Assembly (NCBI GenBank): GCA_021789975.1
Contig: JAJYIT010000007.1
Coordinates: 82,750-146,749, forward strand
Length of the DNA stretch: 64,000 nucleotides
Direction: 5' to 3'
Origin: Bacteroidota bacterium
GTDB lineage: Bacteria; Bacteroidota; Ignavibacteria; Kryptoniales; JAKASW01
The position numbers were made by a program, and so were the translations under genes. Below, in pieces: positions 9,338 to 18,256 of this stretch; positions within the stretch are counted from its first letter, which is position 1, and each line of letters opens with the position of its first letter. The notes beneath the pieces are model-generated. The model searched no databases and was not told where the DNA came from. It worked only from the letters and a program-made list of their open reading frames with translations.

Positions 9338-10678
9338 TCATTCCTGCCGCGAGTCTTCCTTTACTGGCTTGGCTGATCTGCTCAGAGATTTTGAGAAGTA
9401 AGAAACGCCAAATTTCGCCAGATCTTTAATTTTGTTTCCGAGGAACTTGAACATCATGGCAGAGGAGGGCTTCTCGGTAATCAAGTACCTCTTGAATTCG
9501 TGGTATTCTCTGTTCACTCGAATCGGGACCTTCCTGGCAAACTCCAACAATATGAAAAGTCTGAACCTTATGTTGCCGGAAGCGCTCGGATAATAGATCC
9601 GCGCCATCGTATTCGAGGTCTGGACGCACTTGAAATCCTTATACTTGTATGCCTCCTTACCGCGCAACATATCGTAAATCTGTGCGCCCTCTTCTATTCC
9701 CTTCTTGATCGCCTGCGAGTGCAAAACATAGCCGGGGCTGTATCTCATCGCTTCACCGGAACCGTTGGCATTTGCCTGATAAACATAGATACGGTTGTGA
9801 AAGACGAAGCTAAAATTCACAGCCACCCTCTTCCCGTTCAACTTCAGAAAATATATTTGCAGCCAACCGCGAGACGCAAATTTTTCGGCAACCTGTATGT
9901 GAAAATCGAGGTGCTCGGGGTTATCGAACGCACTTTCATAGCCAAGCCCTTTCCAGCGTCCACCGTGAATTGAAGCGAAGGTCTCAACCGCCGCTCCCAC
10001 ATCTGTCACCTGCTCGCCGAACTTCTCTACTTCAAATTTGAAGTTCTCCATCAACTTCTCAGTCTTTCTCTTCAGCTCGTGTCTTGCATGTCGCCCAAGC
10101 TGCTGTAAGAAACCATCCCATGTCTGAGGAAGTGGCACATGCGAGCAAAGAGTCCCTTGGTACTCCCGAACGGAGCAACTGGTATTCCTGAGGCGATCTA
10201 CTAACTCGCGGGAGAGCGGAGTGAATACATTCACATCCGACATTTCAAAAATATCCCAATGTTTCCTATTGCGATCCAGATGTTCGAGGACAACCCGGAC
10301 GAACGATTCTTCGTATCCGGGCATTATAATCGGCTCAAGATAATCGGATAGACCCGTGCCGATGTATCGCAGCCATGTCGCAACCTTGACCCCCAGGAAG
10401 TTTACGCTCTGTTTGAACAATGGCAGGATTCCGATTATCCGACCACCATCTGTCCCGACAAGAATATAGAGCTTCCTGTTTCCCCCCAGATACTTCCACC
10501 AGGTTCGCTGCCATTCATAGGTTTGGAATATCGTTACCTGAGCTTCCTCGACAAGCGCCTTCCAGACTTCTTCCATCCCATCGAAGCTGTCTTCAGTGTC
10601 TATGACCGAGACACGCAATTGCCTTTCCTGGTCAACCAGGAGAGGGGGATTCAACTTATTTGAATCAACAGTCATCAC
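9338..10678 (-). CDS. FemAB/CelD-like acyltransferase (Acetyltransf_6)
   Basis: A complete 446-residue protein of the CelD/BioF2-like double-GNAT group. It shows the N-terminal segment TIFQTYEWQRTWWKYLGG, typical of polysaccharide-locus members, the basic LGRHARHELKRKTEKL helix, and the C-terminal YSPGYVLHSQAIKKGIEEG ... YDMLRGKEAYKYKDF motif. GTG at 10678 and ATG at 10675 both follow an AAAGGAG site. No signal peptide, so cytoplasmic. Family knowledge suggests acyl or aminoacyl transfer during exopolysaccharide or envelope assembly. The paralogue at the window's left edge is on the opposite strand. Confidence 0.8.
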   Translation of the reverse strand: MMTVDSNKLNPPLLVDQERQLRVSVIDTEDSFDGMEEVWKALVEEAQVTIFQTYEWQRTWWKYLGGNRKLYILVGTDGGRIIGILPLFKQSVNFLGVKVATWLRYIGTGLSDYLEPIIMPGYEESFVRVVLEHLDRNRKHWDIFEMSDVNVFTPLSRELVDRLRNTSCSVREYQGTLCSHVPLPQTWDGFLQQLGRHARHELKRKTEKLMENFKFEVEKFGEQVTDVGAAVETFASIHGGRWKGLGYESAFDNPEHLDFHIQVAEKFASRGWLQIYFLKLNGKRVAVNFSFVFHNRIYVYQANANGSGEAMRYSPGYVLHSQAIKKGIEEGAQIYDMLRGKEAYKYKDFKCVQTSNTMARIYYPSASGNIRFRLFILLEFARKVPIRVNREYHEFKRYLITEKPSSAMMFKFLGNKIKDLAKFGVSYFSKSLSRSAKPVKEDSRQE

Positions 10679-11014
10679 CGTTTATCTCCTTTCGCGGCGC
10701 GCGATTTTCATTTTCCGCACTATCTCTCGATACAAACAAAACCAGAAGAAGATACCGAAGAGAAAACGCGGAAGCAATTGTAATAATACACTTTACTTGT
10801 AAATAACAACTTTGCGAAGGCATGGCAAGTTCCAAACGATCATGACTACGTGACCTGAAACACTCTGCTGGCGAGTGCGGCTCGAATCGATATGGCCCAT
10901 TGTTTATATTTGTACCGGTCCTATGAGTATAAGTCGGATCTGCAGGGGACGGAAGTCGCTGCATCGTAGATAATCGAATAGGTTGCGTAGTTCAATAAAA
11001 TCAGGGCTAAGACG
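10679..11014. other. Divergent promoter region, 336 bases
   Basis: The spacer lies between the leftward acyltransferase and the rightward radical SAM gene, so it should hold both promoters. Short frames here have no recognisable products. No strong hairpin was noticed. Confidence 0.4.
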
Positions 11015-11971
11015 TTGGCAGGCGTGAATATTATCAAAAAGGCCGTGGGGCAATTGCAGCAGGTACGCTCCATAGATGACGCAAAAATATATGCCAGGAA
11101 AATCTCTGACGCTGCAATCCATGGTGTCACAAATTACTTGGGACGTCCATCACCGCCGCAACTTCAAATAGAACCCACAAACATATGCAACGCAGACTGC
11201 ATCAGTTGCCCTACTAATCGGGCCCGTCGGAAACGAGGGTATATGCCGATGGAATTGTTTAAGAAGATAATTGACGATGCAGCCAATATGCGGGTGAGGA
11301 GCGTGGCATTATACATGCACGGCGAGCCTCTTCTGCACCCGCATTTCGGGGACATGCTCTCTTATGTCAAAGAAAAAGGAATTGCTTTCTACATACGGAC
11401 AAATGGATCCGCTCTGTCGGGAAGGAAAGCTGAAGAGATCTTGAGTGCCGGCGCAGATTTCACTGACCATGTCATTGTTTCCATCCTCGGATTATCAAAG
11501 GACGTTCACGAACTGGTGATGGGGAACGTCCAGCATGAAAGGGTCGTAAATAATGTACTGAAGTTAGTTGAGACGCGAAACTCCAGAGGTCTCAGGGGGC
11601 CGGTCATCGAAGTAATCTTCTACGAAATGGCAGAGAATACACATGAGAAACAAGCCTTCCTTGATTACTGGTCAGGAAAAGTGGACCGAGTATTCATGGG
11701 CGAAACGTCCGTTTCCTTTGCAAACTACAACTTAGCGGAGCAGCCGGCAATCGTCAGAACTCATTCATGTGCGGAGATACATCACATGTGGGTCTTCTGG
11801 AATGGAGACGTTACACTTTGCGGGCAAGACATCAACGGAGAATACATCTTCGGCAATCTGGAGCATCAGACCATAAGCGATGTTTGGAACTCAGAGGGGT
11901 TGATGAACATCCGCAAAATTCATAAGCGGAATGAATTCGGTAAGATTCCGATTTGCTCGAACTGCGGATAG
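11015..11971 (+). CDS. Radical SAM/SPASM domain protein
   Basis: A 318-residue radical SAM enzyme. The 4Fe-4S/SAM motif C-x3-C-x2-C is present as CNADCISC (Cys58, 62, 65). It is followed by MHGEPLLHP, the usual SAM-contact strand, and a C-terminal SPASM-type region with CAEIHHMWVFWNGDVTLC, then CSNCG at the very end, binding an auxiliary cluster. The start is TTG at 11015 or GTG at 11024; neither has a strong ribosome site. Relatives of this compact form occur in surface-polysaccharide loci and in peptide-modifying systems; no precursor peptide gene is visible beside it. Substrate unknown. Confidence 0.85.
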   Translation: MAGVNIIKKAVGQLQQVRSIDDAKIYARKISDAAIHGVTNYLGRPSPPQLQIEPTNICNADCISCPTNRARRKRGYMPMELFKKIIDDAANMRVRSVALYMHGEPLLHPHFGDMLSYVKEKGIAFYIRTNGSALSGRKAEEILSAGADFTDHVIVSILGLSKDVHELVMGNVQHERVVNNVLKLVETRNSRGLRGPVIEVIFYEMAENTHEKQAFLDYWSGKVDRVFMGETSVSFANYNLAEQPAIVRTHSCAEIHHMWVFWNGDVTLCGQDINGEYIFGNLEHQTISDVWNSEGLMNIRKIHKRNEFGKIPICSNCG

Positions 11972-12196
11972 CATGCTTGAAGAGGGGACTGTGTTGCACG
12001 GCCCGGTGGCTTGGCACTCGAGTCTCCGCCGGTGGTTACAATTTCCTGCCGGTAGTAATTCTTACCTGAATACCAAGACAAGTGGGTTGTAACCGTCAGA
12101 TGCAGAGCATAAACATGTGCTTTCGTATCCACTGAACGGCAGATAAGCCTGCGTTTACCTGTTGCGCCCGGCACGCCACTTGAACCCGATGCCACT

Positions 12197-13144
12197 GTGG
12201 CTGTGCCAAGATTATATTACTATTCGAAATCGGAAGTCCGCTTCAAAGAGATCAGCTTCCCGCGATTTGTCCTAGCAACTTGCGCATTCATAGCTGCCCT
12301 TTCTTTCATGACAGTTGCCGCGGCGCAGATCGGAATCGATCCTCTTCACTTCAGAGATTTCCAGTACAGAGGTATTGCTCTGAGAAACGCCGGATTGAAA
12401 GCTGAGCTCGCCTCGTTCGCCGACAAGCTGAACTCCTGTGAGAAAACAATGGGCCGATTGACGGGTAGCAACGACCTGCTCAGGACTGTAGTTAACCTCC
12501 CACCCATCCCCCGCGGAGTTAGGGAAGTTGGTATCGGAGGTGTGAAAGAGAACTTCGACTACGGGGTTTCAACTCGCGCAAATGCGCTCATAGCCTCTGC
12601 AACTCTGAAGCTCCAGTCATTATATAGAGATGCACGATTACAGCGCCGAAGCTACGATGCCATCCGGCGCCAATACAAAATGGACGAGCAGCTATACCGT
12701 GATCTGCCGGCAATCGATCCGGTAACAAGCGATTTGGTATCGAGCCCATTCGGCATGAGGTTTCACCCAATACTCCACATCATGTTGATGCACGAGGGGA
12801 TGGATTTTGCGGTGAACGTCGGAACAAAAGTACACGCCACTGGTCACGGAACAGTGGAGTATGTCGGTAGAGAAGGAGGCTACGGCAACGTTGTTGAGAT
12901 AAAGAACGGTTTCGGTTATACGACATTATTTGCTCACCTCGAGAAAGCACTGGTCAGGGTTGGCCAGAGAGTGGAGAGGGGACAGGTGATCGCGCTTAGT
13001 GGAGACACGGGTCTTTCAACAGGCCCGCATCTTCACTACGAAGTAAGAAAGAACGGCATCCATGTCAATCCGGCAGGATATTTCTTTTCATCGAAACAAT
13101 TCCGCAGAAAGATTCTCTTCAAAGAGATCGCTAGCATTAAATGA
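12197..13144 (+). CDS. Membrane-anchored M23 family metallopeptidase
   Basis: A 315-residue peptidoglycan DD-endopeptidase-like protein of the MepM/NlpD class. An uncleaved N-terminal membrane helix (about 24-46) is followed by a coiled-coil stretch (about 55-160) and the M23 domain (about 175-300). Zinc ligands are in MHEGMDF (H..D) and GPHLHYEV (HxH), with the usual SSPFGMRFHPI entry strand. Starts with GTG; no strong ribosome site. Acts in the periplasm on cell-wall cross-links. The coiled coil plus catalytic domain layout is the standard form in Bacteroidota-type genomes. Confidence 0.88.
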   Translation: MAVPRLYYYSKSEVRFKEISFPRFVLATCAFIAALSFMTVAAAQIGIDPLHFRDFQYRGIALRNAGLKAELASFADKLNSCEKTMGRLTGSNDLLRTVVNLPPIPRGVREVGIGGVKENFDYGVSTRANALIASATLKLQSLYRDARLQRRSYDAIRRQYKMDEQLYRDLPAIDPVTSDLVSSPFGMRFHPILHIMLMHEGMDFAVNVGTKVHATGHGTVEYVGREGGYGNVVEIKNGFGYTTLFAHLEKALVRVGQRVERGQVIALSGDTGLSTGPHLHYEVRKNGIHVNPAGYFFSSKQFRRKILFKEIASIK

Positions 13145-14092
13145 TCGTTACCAGCGTTTGAGCATTTTTTTCGCTGGAGCCGACTGCGTCAGGTCTTCAC
13201 AGACGCGCGGTCCCGGTAGAGGATTGAGCTCACCTCCGCAGTCTCAGTGTCGCACCGCGAACATCTGATTCCTCGGATCTTGAACCCTCCGGTAGAACAC
13301 TCACAAAAATTCCGAGATTGTCTTTATCAGGAAGTGAGGCGACGCCTATCGGTATGACCTCGTCTGCGTGCTACCAAGAAGAATCAATTGATCCTACAGG
13401 TATTTATTAACAGGCAAATTACCTTACAGACCTATCCATATGATCAAGGGTATGAAAAGTGTCAGTCTCTTCTTAGCAGACAGGTTGGCTCTCGTCTGGC
13501 GCGCGAGTGAGATTGACTCGAGACTGATCGCTCAAGGGGTATTTCCGGAGACGAGGATGTGCCCCGTAGAGAAAGCCTGCCATGACTAACCCAAAGCCAG
13601 TCTAGAGGACCGAAGCAGTAAACCTTTTCGACTTATCAGAAGACGCAATCATGGATCCCAACTCCGTTTGACGGATGGCAGCTTAGAAGTTTGAAGGTGT
13701 TTGAGACGATCTTCTTGTTTTCTCATCCGTCGAGTCATCCATTTACAGATCGATTGCTTGTCAGAGTTTGTCACTTAGGGGATTCAGGCAGAAAAGTCCA
13801 GGATGGCAGAAGATTGTGAAACCGATGAGCCTTTCGCGGGTTCAACAAGCTCATCAAAATAAACATCCTCGTGGCAAGCCGAAAGGTATTCGTCGAAACG
13901 CCGAAAAGGCCCGGGGTGTCATTCCCGAATGACCCTATCGGGAATCCACCCCCCTGAACCAGATTCCCGCTGAGAGCCTGCCTGCCGGACAGCCAGGCAC
14001 GCGGGAATGTATCCCCACGTGATTCAAGAAAATGTCATCTCGATTATGAGACCTGGGCTAGCCGGAGAACAGTCGTTTCCATCTCGACGGCG
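13145..14092. other. Gene-poor region, 948 bases
   Basis: No convincing gene. On the minus strand a short frame around 13235-13370 reads ASLPDKDNLGIFVSVLPEG and ends in a stop after VRGATLRLRR, which looks like the C-terminal tail of a lost protein, but no family is recognised and an upstream stop interrupts it. The right part (13921-14008) has two inverted repeats listed separately. The rest shows nothing clear. Confidence 0.4.
13921..14008. repeat. Paired ATTCCCG palindromes
   Basis: Two nested-type inverted repeats lie side by side: ATTCCCGA (13921-13928) with TCGGGAAT (13938-13945), and ATTCCCGC (13963-13970) with GCGGGAAT (14001-14008). The second loop contains a GC-rich CCTGCCTGCCGG stretch. 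The shared ATTCCCG arm end suggests a REP-like dispersed element. It lies just past the stop of the NagB-LmbE gene (14093, minus strand), so it may also act as its terminator. Confidence 0.5.
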
Positions 14093-16435
14093 TTACATAT
14101 TCTCCGTACTCTTCCTGAGTGTCATACAAGTTTCGTAGAACTCAGGGAGACTCATCGATCTGAGGAATACGAATCCTCGTGTTGCGCGTATGAGCGGGCT
14201 CGTATGGTCGTTAAAGAACTCGCGTCCTAAACAGACCTTCAACATCTGGTACTGTTCCACCTGTATTTTCTGTGCAAGGTCTGAGAAAGGTCCATCCAGT
14301 TCGTAGCTTGGAAATGACGCGCCTCTTTGCGAAGCGAAAGCGTTCATGAAGGAATTGCCCATCACGGCGAACATGTTGAGCGACACAGGAACATACACAT
14401 TCGTCTCTGCTGGGTGGAACCGGTACCATATATTCCTGTAGCCGATTACCCTGATATCGGTTCTTCCGGATTCCTGTTCGTACATTCTCAGAGCTTCCGC
14501 CATAACCTGGAGCACTTTGTAGTGAGTGTCCGGTCCGCTTGCTTCCGGGTCGAGCGCTACCCCGACAACGTCGGGATTCACGTGTCTGAGGATTTCCAGC
14601 ACCGGAACGACGTCGCGCTCCACCTTGGGTTCTTCAGTGAATATGTCACCCTTGTAAAAACCGAGGCGGCCCTGAATGATCGAGGGCGAATTGAAGCCGA
14701 AGTATCCCCACAGGCACTCGACTTCCCATTCCCTCGTCATTCCCTTTAGCTGCTGGATATGCGGCGGGTCTTTGGCGCCAGGATACTGCTTTTCAAAATA
14801 CTGAATGAGCTCGTCTATCCGATCATATATTTCCGTCCGCTCTTGAACCTGGTAGACGGCAAGCAGGTTTCTCATCAAACGCCTCGCTTCTCCGTCCCTC
14901 TGGGTGCGCGCATTCTTCTCGGCAACCCCGTCAAGGTACCTCCAAACATCGCGGTTGCGTTTTTTATGATCATTCTGTGCAAAGTAGTCCTGTGCAAACA
15001 GCCTTTCGAAGGCCCCGTGTCTAAGAAAGTACCTTAGGTTGGTAAGTTGCTCCAACATATGTGCGTTACTAACTGAATTAAACCCGCTTGTCAGAGTCAA
15101 GAAGGTGTGCTTGTTTGATGCCTCCCTGGAGCGACGAACAACGTAGGCAAGATATCCCAGCATGACGTCGTCATGGTGTGGCTCAGTATGAAGAAAGACC
15201 GTATTTACTTCAGGATTGCTCCCTCTTTCTATTCTATCGACGAGTTTCCGCTCGATGGAGTGCGCCATTTGTTCTCTAGTCTCGGACCTTTTCTTGAGTA
15301 GCTCCGCAGTAAATCTGTTCCCCTCGAAGTCAGCGTCCGTAAGGTCCCTCAACTTCTTACGTTTTTCCAACGCAAGGTCGATAACGATCCTCTCCATCTC
15401 AACATCTGAAACCTCTTTCTCTCGAAGGAATGCATTGTATTGTCTCTCCTTGAGAAGCTTCGCGGCTCCTTCCGTAAGATAGAACCTTGCGTTCTTCAGA
15501 GTCTGAAGGACGGTAGCGGGATAGATGACATGTTTATCTTCTTGAATTGCTGCTGCAACGACCGGTGCCTTTGCTTCACCGGCGGCCATCACAATCGCCG
15601 TGCACGACGAATTATAAGTGATGGTGCTCAGACCGATGGTAATAACATGCCTGTTGCGTGAGGTCTCGATCCCACCGAGGTCAGTTGCCGCGGCTGCCTG
15701 CGTTTCGTAATTCGTAGGCGTGAGTCGTGTGGTTGAGTTGAGATCCGAACCACGGATATTAAAACCGATATGTCCGTCAGGACCAATTCCGCCCAGAAAG
15801 AACCCGATTCCGCCAAGACTCCGAATCTTCTCTTCGTAATCGGCACACCACTGATCAATGTTTGCCAGTACCTCCTGTTGTAGTTGTTCCTGTGCATTTT
15901 TGGCCTGCCTGAACCTCAGTGTCAGATCCACTTTGTTGTCCGGCCAGACGTCTTCGAGGGTCATTCCTTCTTCAAGTCCAATCTCATCACAGTTGATGAA
16001 GTTGGCCTTCTTCTTGTCGAACCCGAAACCCTGCATGTAAAACTTGTTGACGTAAAAGAAGAAGCTGTTTTCCTGTTGAGGGTTTATAGGATAGAACTCG
16101 TCGATTTGAGCAAAGTGAAGCGATTGAATATCGGGTTTGACAACGGGATCGATCCCGTTAGACTCGAGATCTTCCTTCACAGATTTGTCAGACCAGTTGT
16201 TCACGTAGTGCGTGACCCACTTGATGAAATGCTCCGGTGTCTTCCCGGTGGGTAGAGAGACCACCCCGCCACGGTTCTGCTGCACCCACTCTATGAACCT
16301 TAGAGCAGTTAGCTTGCCGAGCATAGGAAAATTATCTACTACTATGACCCCTATCTTCTCGGCAGGAGGGTAGAAAAGCTTGTCGCCCGACGCGGTAAGT
16401 GTCTTTTGTTCTACTTTAGATGATATATCTTTCAT
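14093..16435 (-). CDS. nagB: Glucosamine-6-phosphate deaminase fused to LmbE deacetylase
   Basis: A 780-residue two-domain protein. The N-terminal half (about 25-350) is NagB-like: VSLPTGKTPEHFIKW, FAQIDEFYPI and the hallmark GGIGPDGHIGFNIRGSD, which convert glucosamine-6-phosphate to fructose-6-phosphate and ammonia. The second half (about 410-690) is a PIG-L/LmbE zinc deacetylase-like domain with the metal motif EPHHDDVMLGY. Similar fusions are known in Bacteroides; single-domain NagB is about 260 residues. No signal peptide, so cytoplasmic. It is the last gene of the chitin locus on this strand. Which amide the second domain removes, or whether it is catalytic, is unknown. The usual DE of the NagB lid region is kept. 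Confidence 0.88.
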   Translation of the reverse strand: MKDISSKVEQKTLTASGDKLFYPPAEKIGVIVVDNFPMLGKLTALRFIEWVQQNRGGVVSLPTGKTPEHFIKWVTHYVNNWSDKSVKEDLESNGIDPVVKPDIQSLHFAQIDEFYPINPQQENSFFFYVNKFYMQGFGFDKKKANFINCDEIGLEEGMTLEDVWPDNKVDLTLRFRQAKNAQEQLQQEVLANIDQWCADYEEKIRSLGGIGFFLGGIGPDGHIGFNIRGSDLNSTTRLTPTNYETQAAAATDLGGIETSRNRHVITIGLSTITYNSSCTAIVMAAGEAKAPVVAAAIQEDKHVIYPATVLQTLKNARFYLTEGAAKLLKERQYNAFLREKEVSDVEMERIVIDLALEKRKKLRDLTDADFEGNRFTAELLKKRSETREQMAHSIERKLVDRIERGSNPEVNTVFLHTEPHHDDVMLGYLAYVVRRSREASNKHTFLTLTSGFNSVSNAHMLEQLTNLRYFLRHGAFERLFAQDYFAQNDHKKRNRDVWRYLDGVAEKNARTQRDGEARRLMRNLLAVYQVQERTEIYDRIDELIQYFEKQYPGAKDPPHIQQLKGMTREWEVECLWGYFGFNSPSIIQGRLGFYKGDIFTEEPKVERDVVPVLEILRHVNPDVVGVALDPEASGPDTHYKVLQVMAEALRMYEQESGRTDIRVIGYRNIWYRFHPAETNVYVPVSLNMFAVMGNSFMNAFASQRGASFPSYELDGPFSDLAQKIQVEQYQMLKVCLGREFFNDHTSPLIRATRGFVFLRSMSLPEFYETCMTLRKSTENM

Positions 16436-16682
16436 TTTCTTCTTTTTCGATTATTGAAGTTGATTGTAATTTAATCATCGAGCAAGAAATGTCCGATGAA
16501 ATGGTCTGTAACAAATCTGTGACGATGCCTCATCATTCGGCTCAATGTACCACCCCTTTTCTCGGGATGCCCCCCGAATGCCCACCTCCGCCTCCGAGTG
16601 CATTTATGCCGCCGATTTTTTGCAAAATTCCATGAAGCATCGGGCACGGGGTACCCGTCCGGGAGGCGCGTCGCAATCATCG

Positions 16683-18074
16683 TCACCGGACATAAACTCT
16701 CAGCTTAATTGGCCCAACCGAGGTACCGTTGGCAGTTGCTGTCCATGTTATAACTTGCCAATGTGATCGAACCGTTCGTGGGGCAACGAGTCGCAAGCGG
16801 ACGGGGAAATAATCATGCATCGAAACCATAAACCGGCTTACGGAGATCGCGTGATGAGCATACTGGGCTGAGCTGCTACCAACGGACCAACCTGGCGCCA
16901 GATGAGTATGCAGTTCGAAAGTCACCGAACTGTCCGTATGATTGTGAAGTAACAGGGGTATGGAAAAGTCCTGACCTCCGTCCACTCCGATTTCCGGCGG
17001 AAGAAGTTCCGGCATAGACGCAAGATCGTGGGCAGAATAAAAGCGTTTATAGAACGCCCATCCCCCTCCGAGCTCCATCCCATAACTTCTATTGGAAACA
17101 GATGGCCGGTATCCGTGAACAGGCGCAAACGGTATCGGACCGAGAATCACGCCCTGGAAAACACCACCCGTCACCGATCCACCCACAAGGGATTTTCCCA
17201 ATATTAGCGTAACCGGTTGATCGTATTCGCCAAGTTTACCGGATGCAAGATCCTTTGCAGGTGTGCCATCATACTGAGTCTCATGGAAAGAAATCTCTCT
17301 TGCTGCGAGGATGGCATAGGACACATGCTGCGAAGGTGAAATTGCAGTCATTGAATACTCGGGGCCCTTGCCTTTCACAAAACCAAGCTGAGAGGCGTCC
17401 GTAAAATAGTAGAGCTTTTCCGGTTGCCATGTATGGAGTCCCTCCATCAGATTAGCAAACCACAGCCTGTCCTCGGGCGCCGCGACTTGTTCCGGAAACC
17501 ATGTCGGGTCGCCTGCAATGTCGAACGCTTCGGTGGCAATAACCCCCGCAGCCTGGTGGTCCTCATGGTTTTCGCCTACAACCACATCCGGCAACATCGT
17601 GACGACTACTTCCGGTCTGGTCAGCCTTATGAAACGTACGACTTCCTCCAGCACATTCCCGTGATTCCATGCTTCAAGCGATCGCAGCACGTCAGGGAGG
17701 TCTTGCCACGGTGTATCGGGTGCCCAGAGAAACCACACCTCATGGATGCCAATTGATGCAAGTGCATCTCTCGCCTCCATCTCACGAATCTCAGCTAGCG
17801 ACCGGTCTTGCTCATAACCCACAAGATTTTGTCCTGCATTTCCCCGGGTTGCAAAAACAACTGCAACACGCTTATGTTCGTCAAGGACTTTCCTGGCCAG
17901 AAAGCCGGCTATCATTGACTCATCATCAGGATGCGCGACAAACACCAACATATCCGCCTTGAAGCGGGCATCAGGCGGCGGACTGACGGCAGGCTGCTGG
18001 GCAAAGAGAGGGCTTGAGAATGACGACAGCAGGAAGCAAATGGCAAATGAGAGTATCCGATTATGTCTAATCAT
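16683..18074 (-). CDS. Secreted PIG-L/LmbE family deacetylase
   Basis: The start is set at 18074: SD GGAGGAG lies 7 bases before this ATG and the protein then begins with a clean signal peptide (MIRHNRILSFAICFLLSSF..LFAQ). The LmbE domain (about 30-240) has the zinc motif VFVAHPDDESM and the later NHEDHQAAG. A C-terminal beta-rich domain (about 330-460) with LHNHTDSSVTFELHTHLAPG resembles NEW3-type stalks. It removes N-acetyl groups from GlcNAc-containing substrates in characterised relatives. Export plus position in the chitin locus suggest action on chitooligosaccharides in the periplasm, an inference. A hairpin separates it from the upstream GH94 gene. Confidence 0.82.
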   Translation of the reverse strand: MIRHNRILSFAICFLLSSFSSPLFAQQPAVSPPPDARFKADMLVFVAHPDDESMIAGFLARKVLDEHKRVAVVFATRGNAGQNLVGYEQDRSLAEIREMEARDALASIGIHEVWFLWAPDTPWQDLPDVLRSLEAWNHGNVLEEVVRFIRLTRPEVVVTMLPDVVVGENHEDHQAAGVIATEAFDIAGDPTWFPEQVAAPEDRLWFANLMEGLHTWQPEKLYYFTDASQLGFVKGKGPEYSMTAISPSQHVSYAILAAREISFHETQYDGTPAKDLASGKLGEYDQPVTLILGKSLVGGSVTGGVFQGVILGPIPFAPVHGYRPSVSNRSYGMELGGGWAFYKRFYSAHDLASMPELLPPEIGVDGGQDFSIPLLLHNHTDSSVTFELHTHLAPGWSVGSSSAQYAHHAISVSRFMVSMHDYFPVRLRLVAPRTVRSHWQVITWTATANGTSVGPIKLRVYVR

Positions 18075-18218
18075 GGCGACTCCTCCTTCAAAACTTCCGA
18101 AAGGCACTATCCAACAGGGAGGAAGGACTAATAGGCGATGATTCTGAGCACCAAGCCTTGATATCGGCTTCGCGCACTAAGTCCTTGGAACTCCCGACTT
18201 TCCATACTTTAAATCAGT

Positions 18219-18250
18219 AACCAGGATGCTGGTGAGCAATCACCCTGGTT
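18219..18250 (-). terminator. Hairpin after GH94 gene
   Basis: 7-base arms AACCAGG/CCTGGTT (18219-18225 and 18244-18250) with an 18-base loop lie 7 bases past the stop of the minus-strand GH94 gene. They are followed in the transcript by an A/T-rich stretch. Probably a terminator, suggesting the deacetylase gene downstream has its own promoter. Confidence 0.5.
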
Positions 18251-18256
18251 TGGCTC

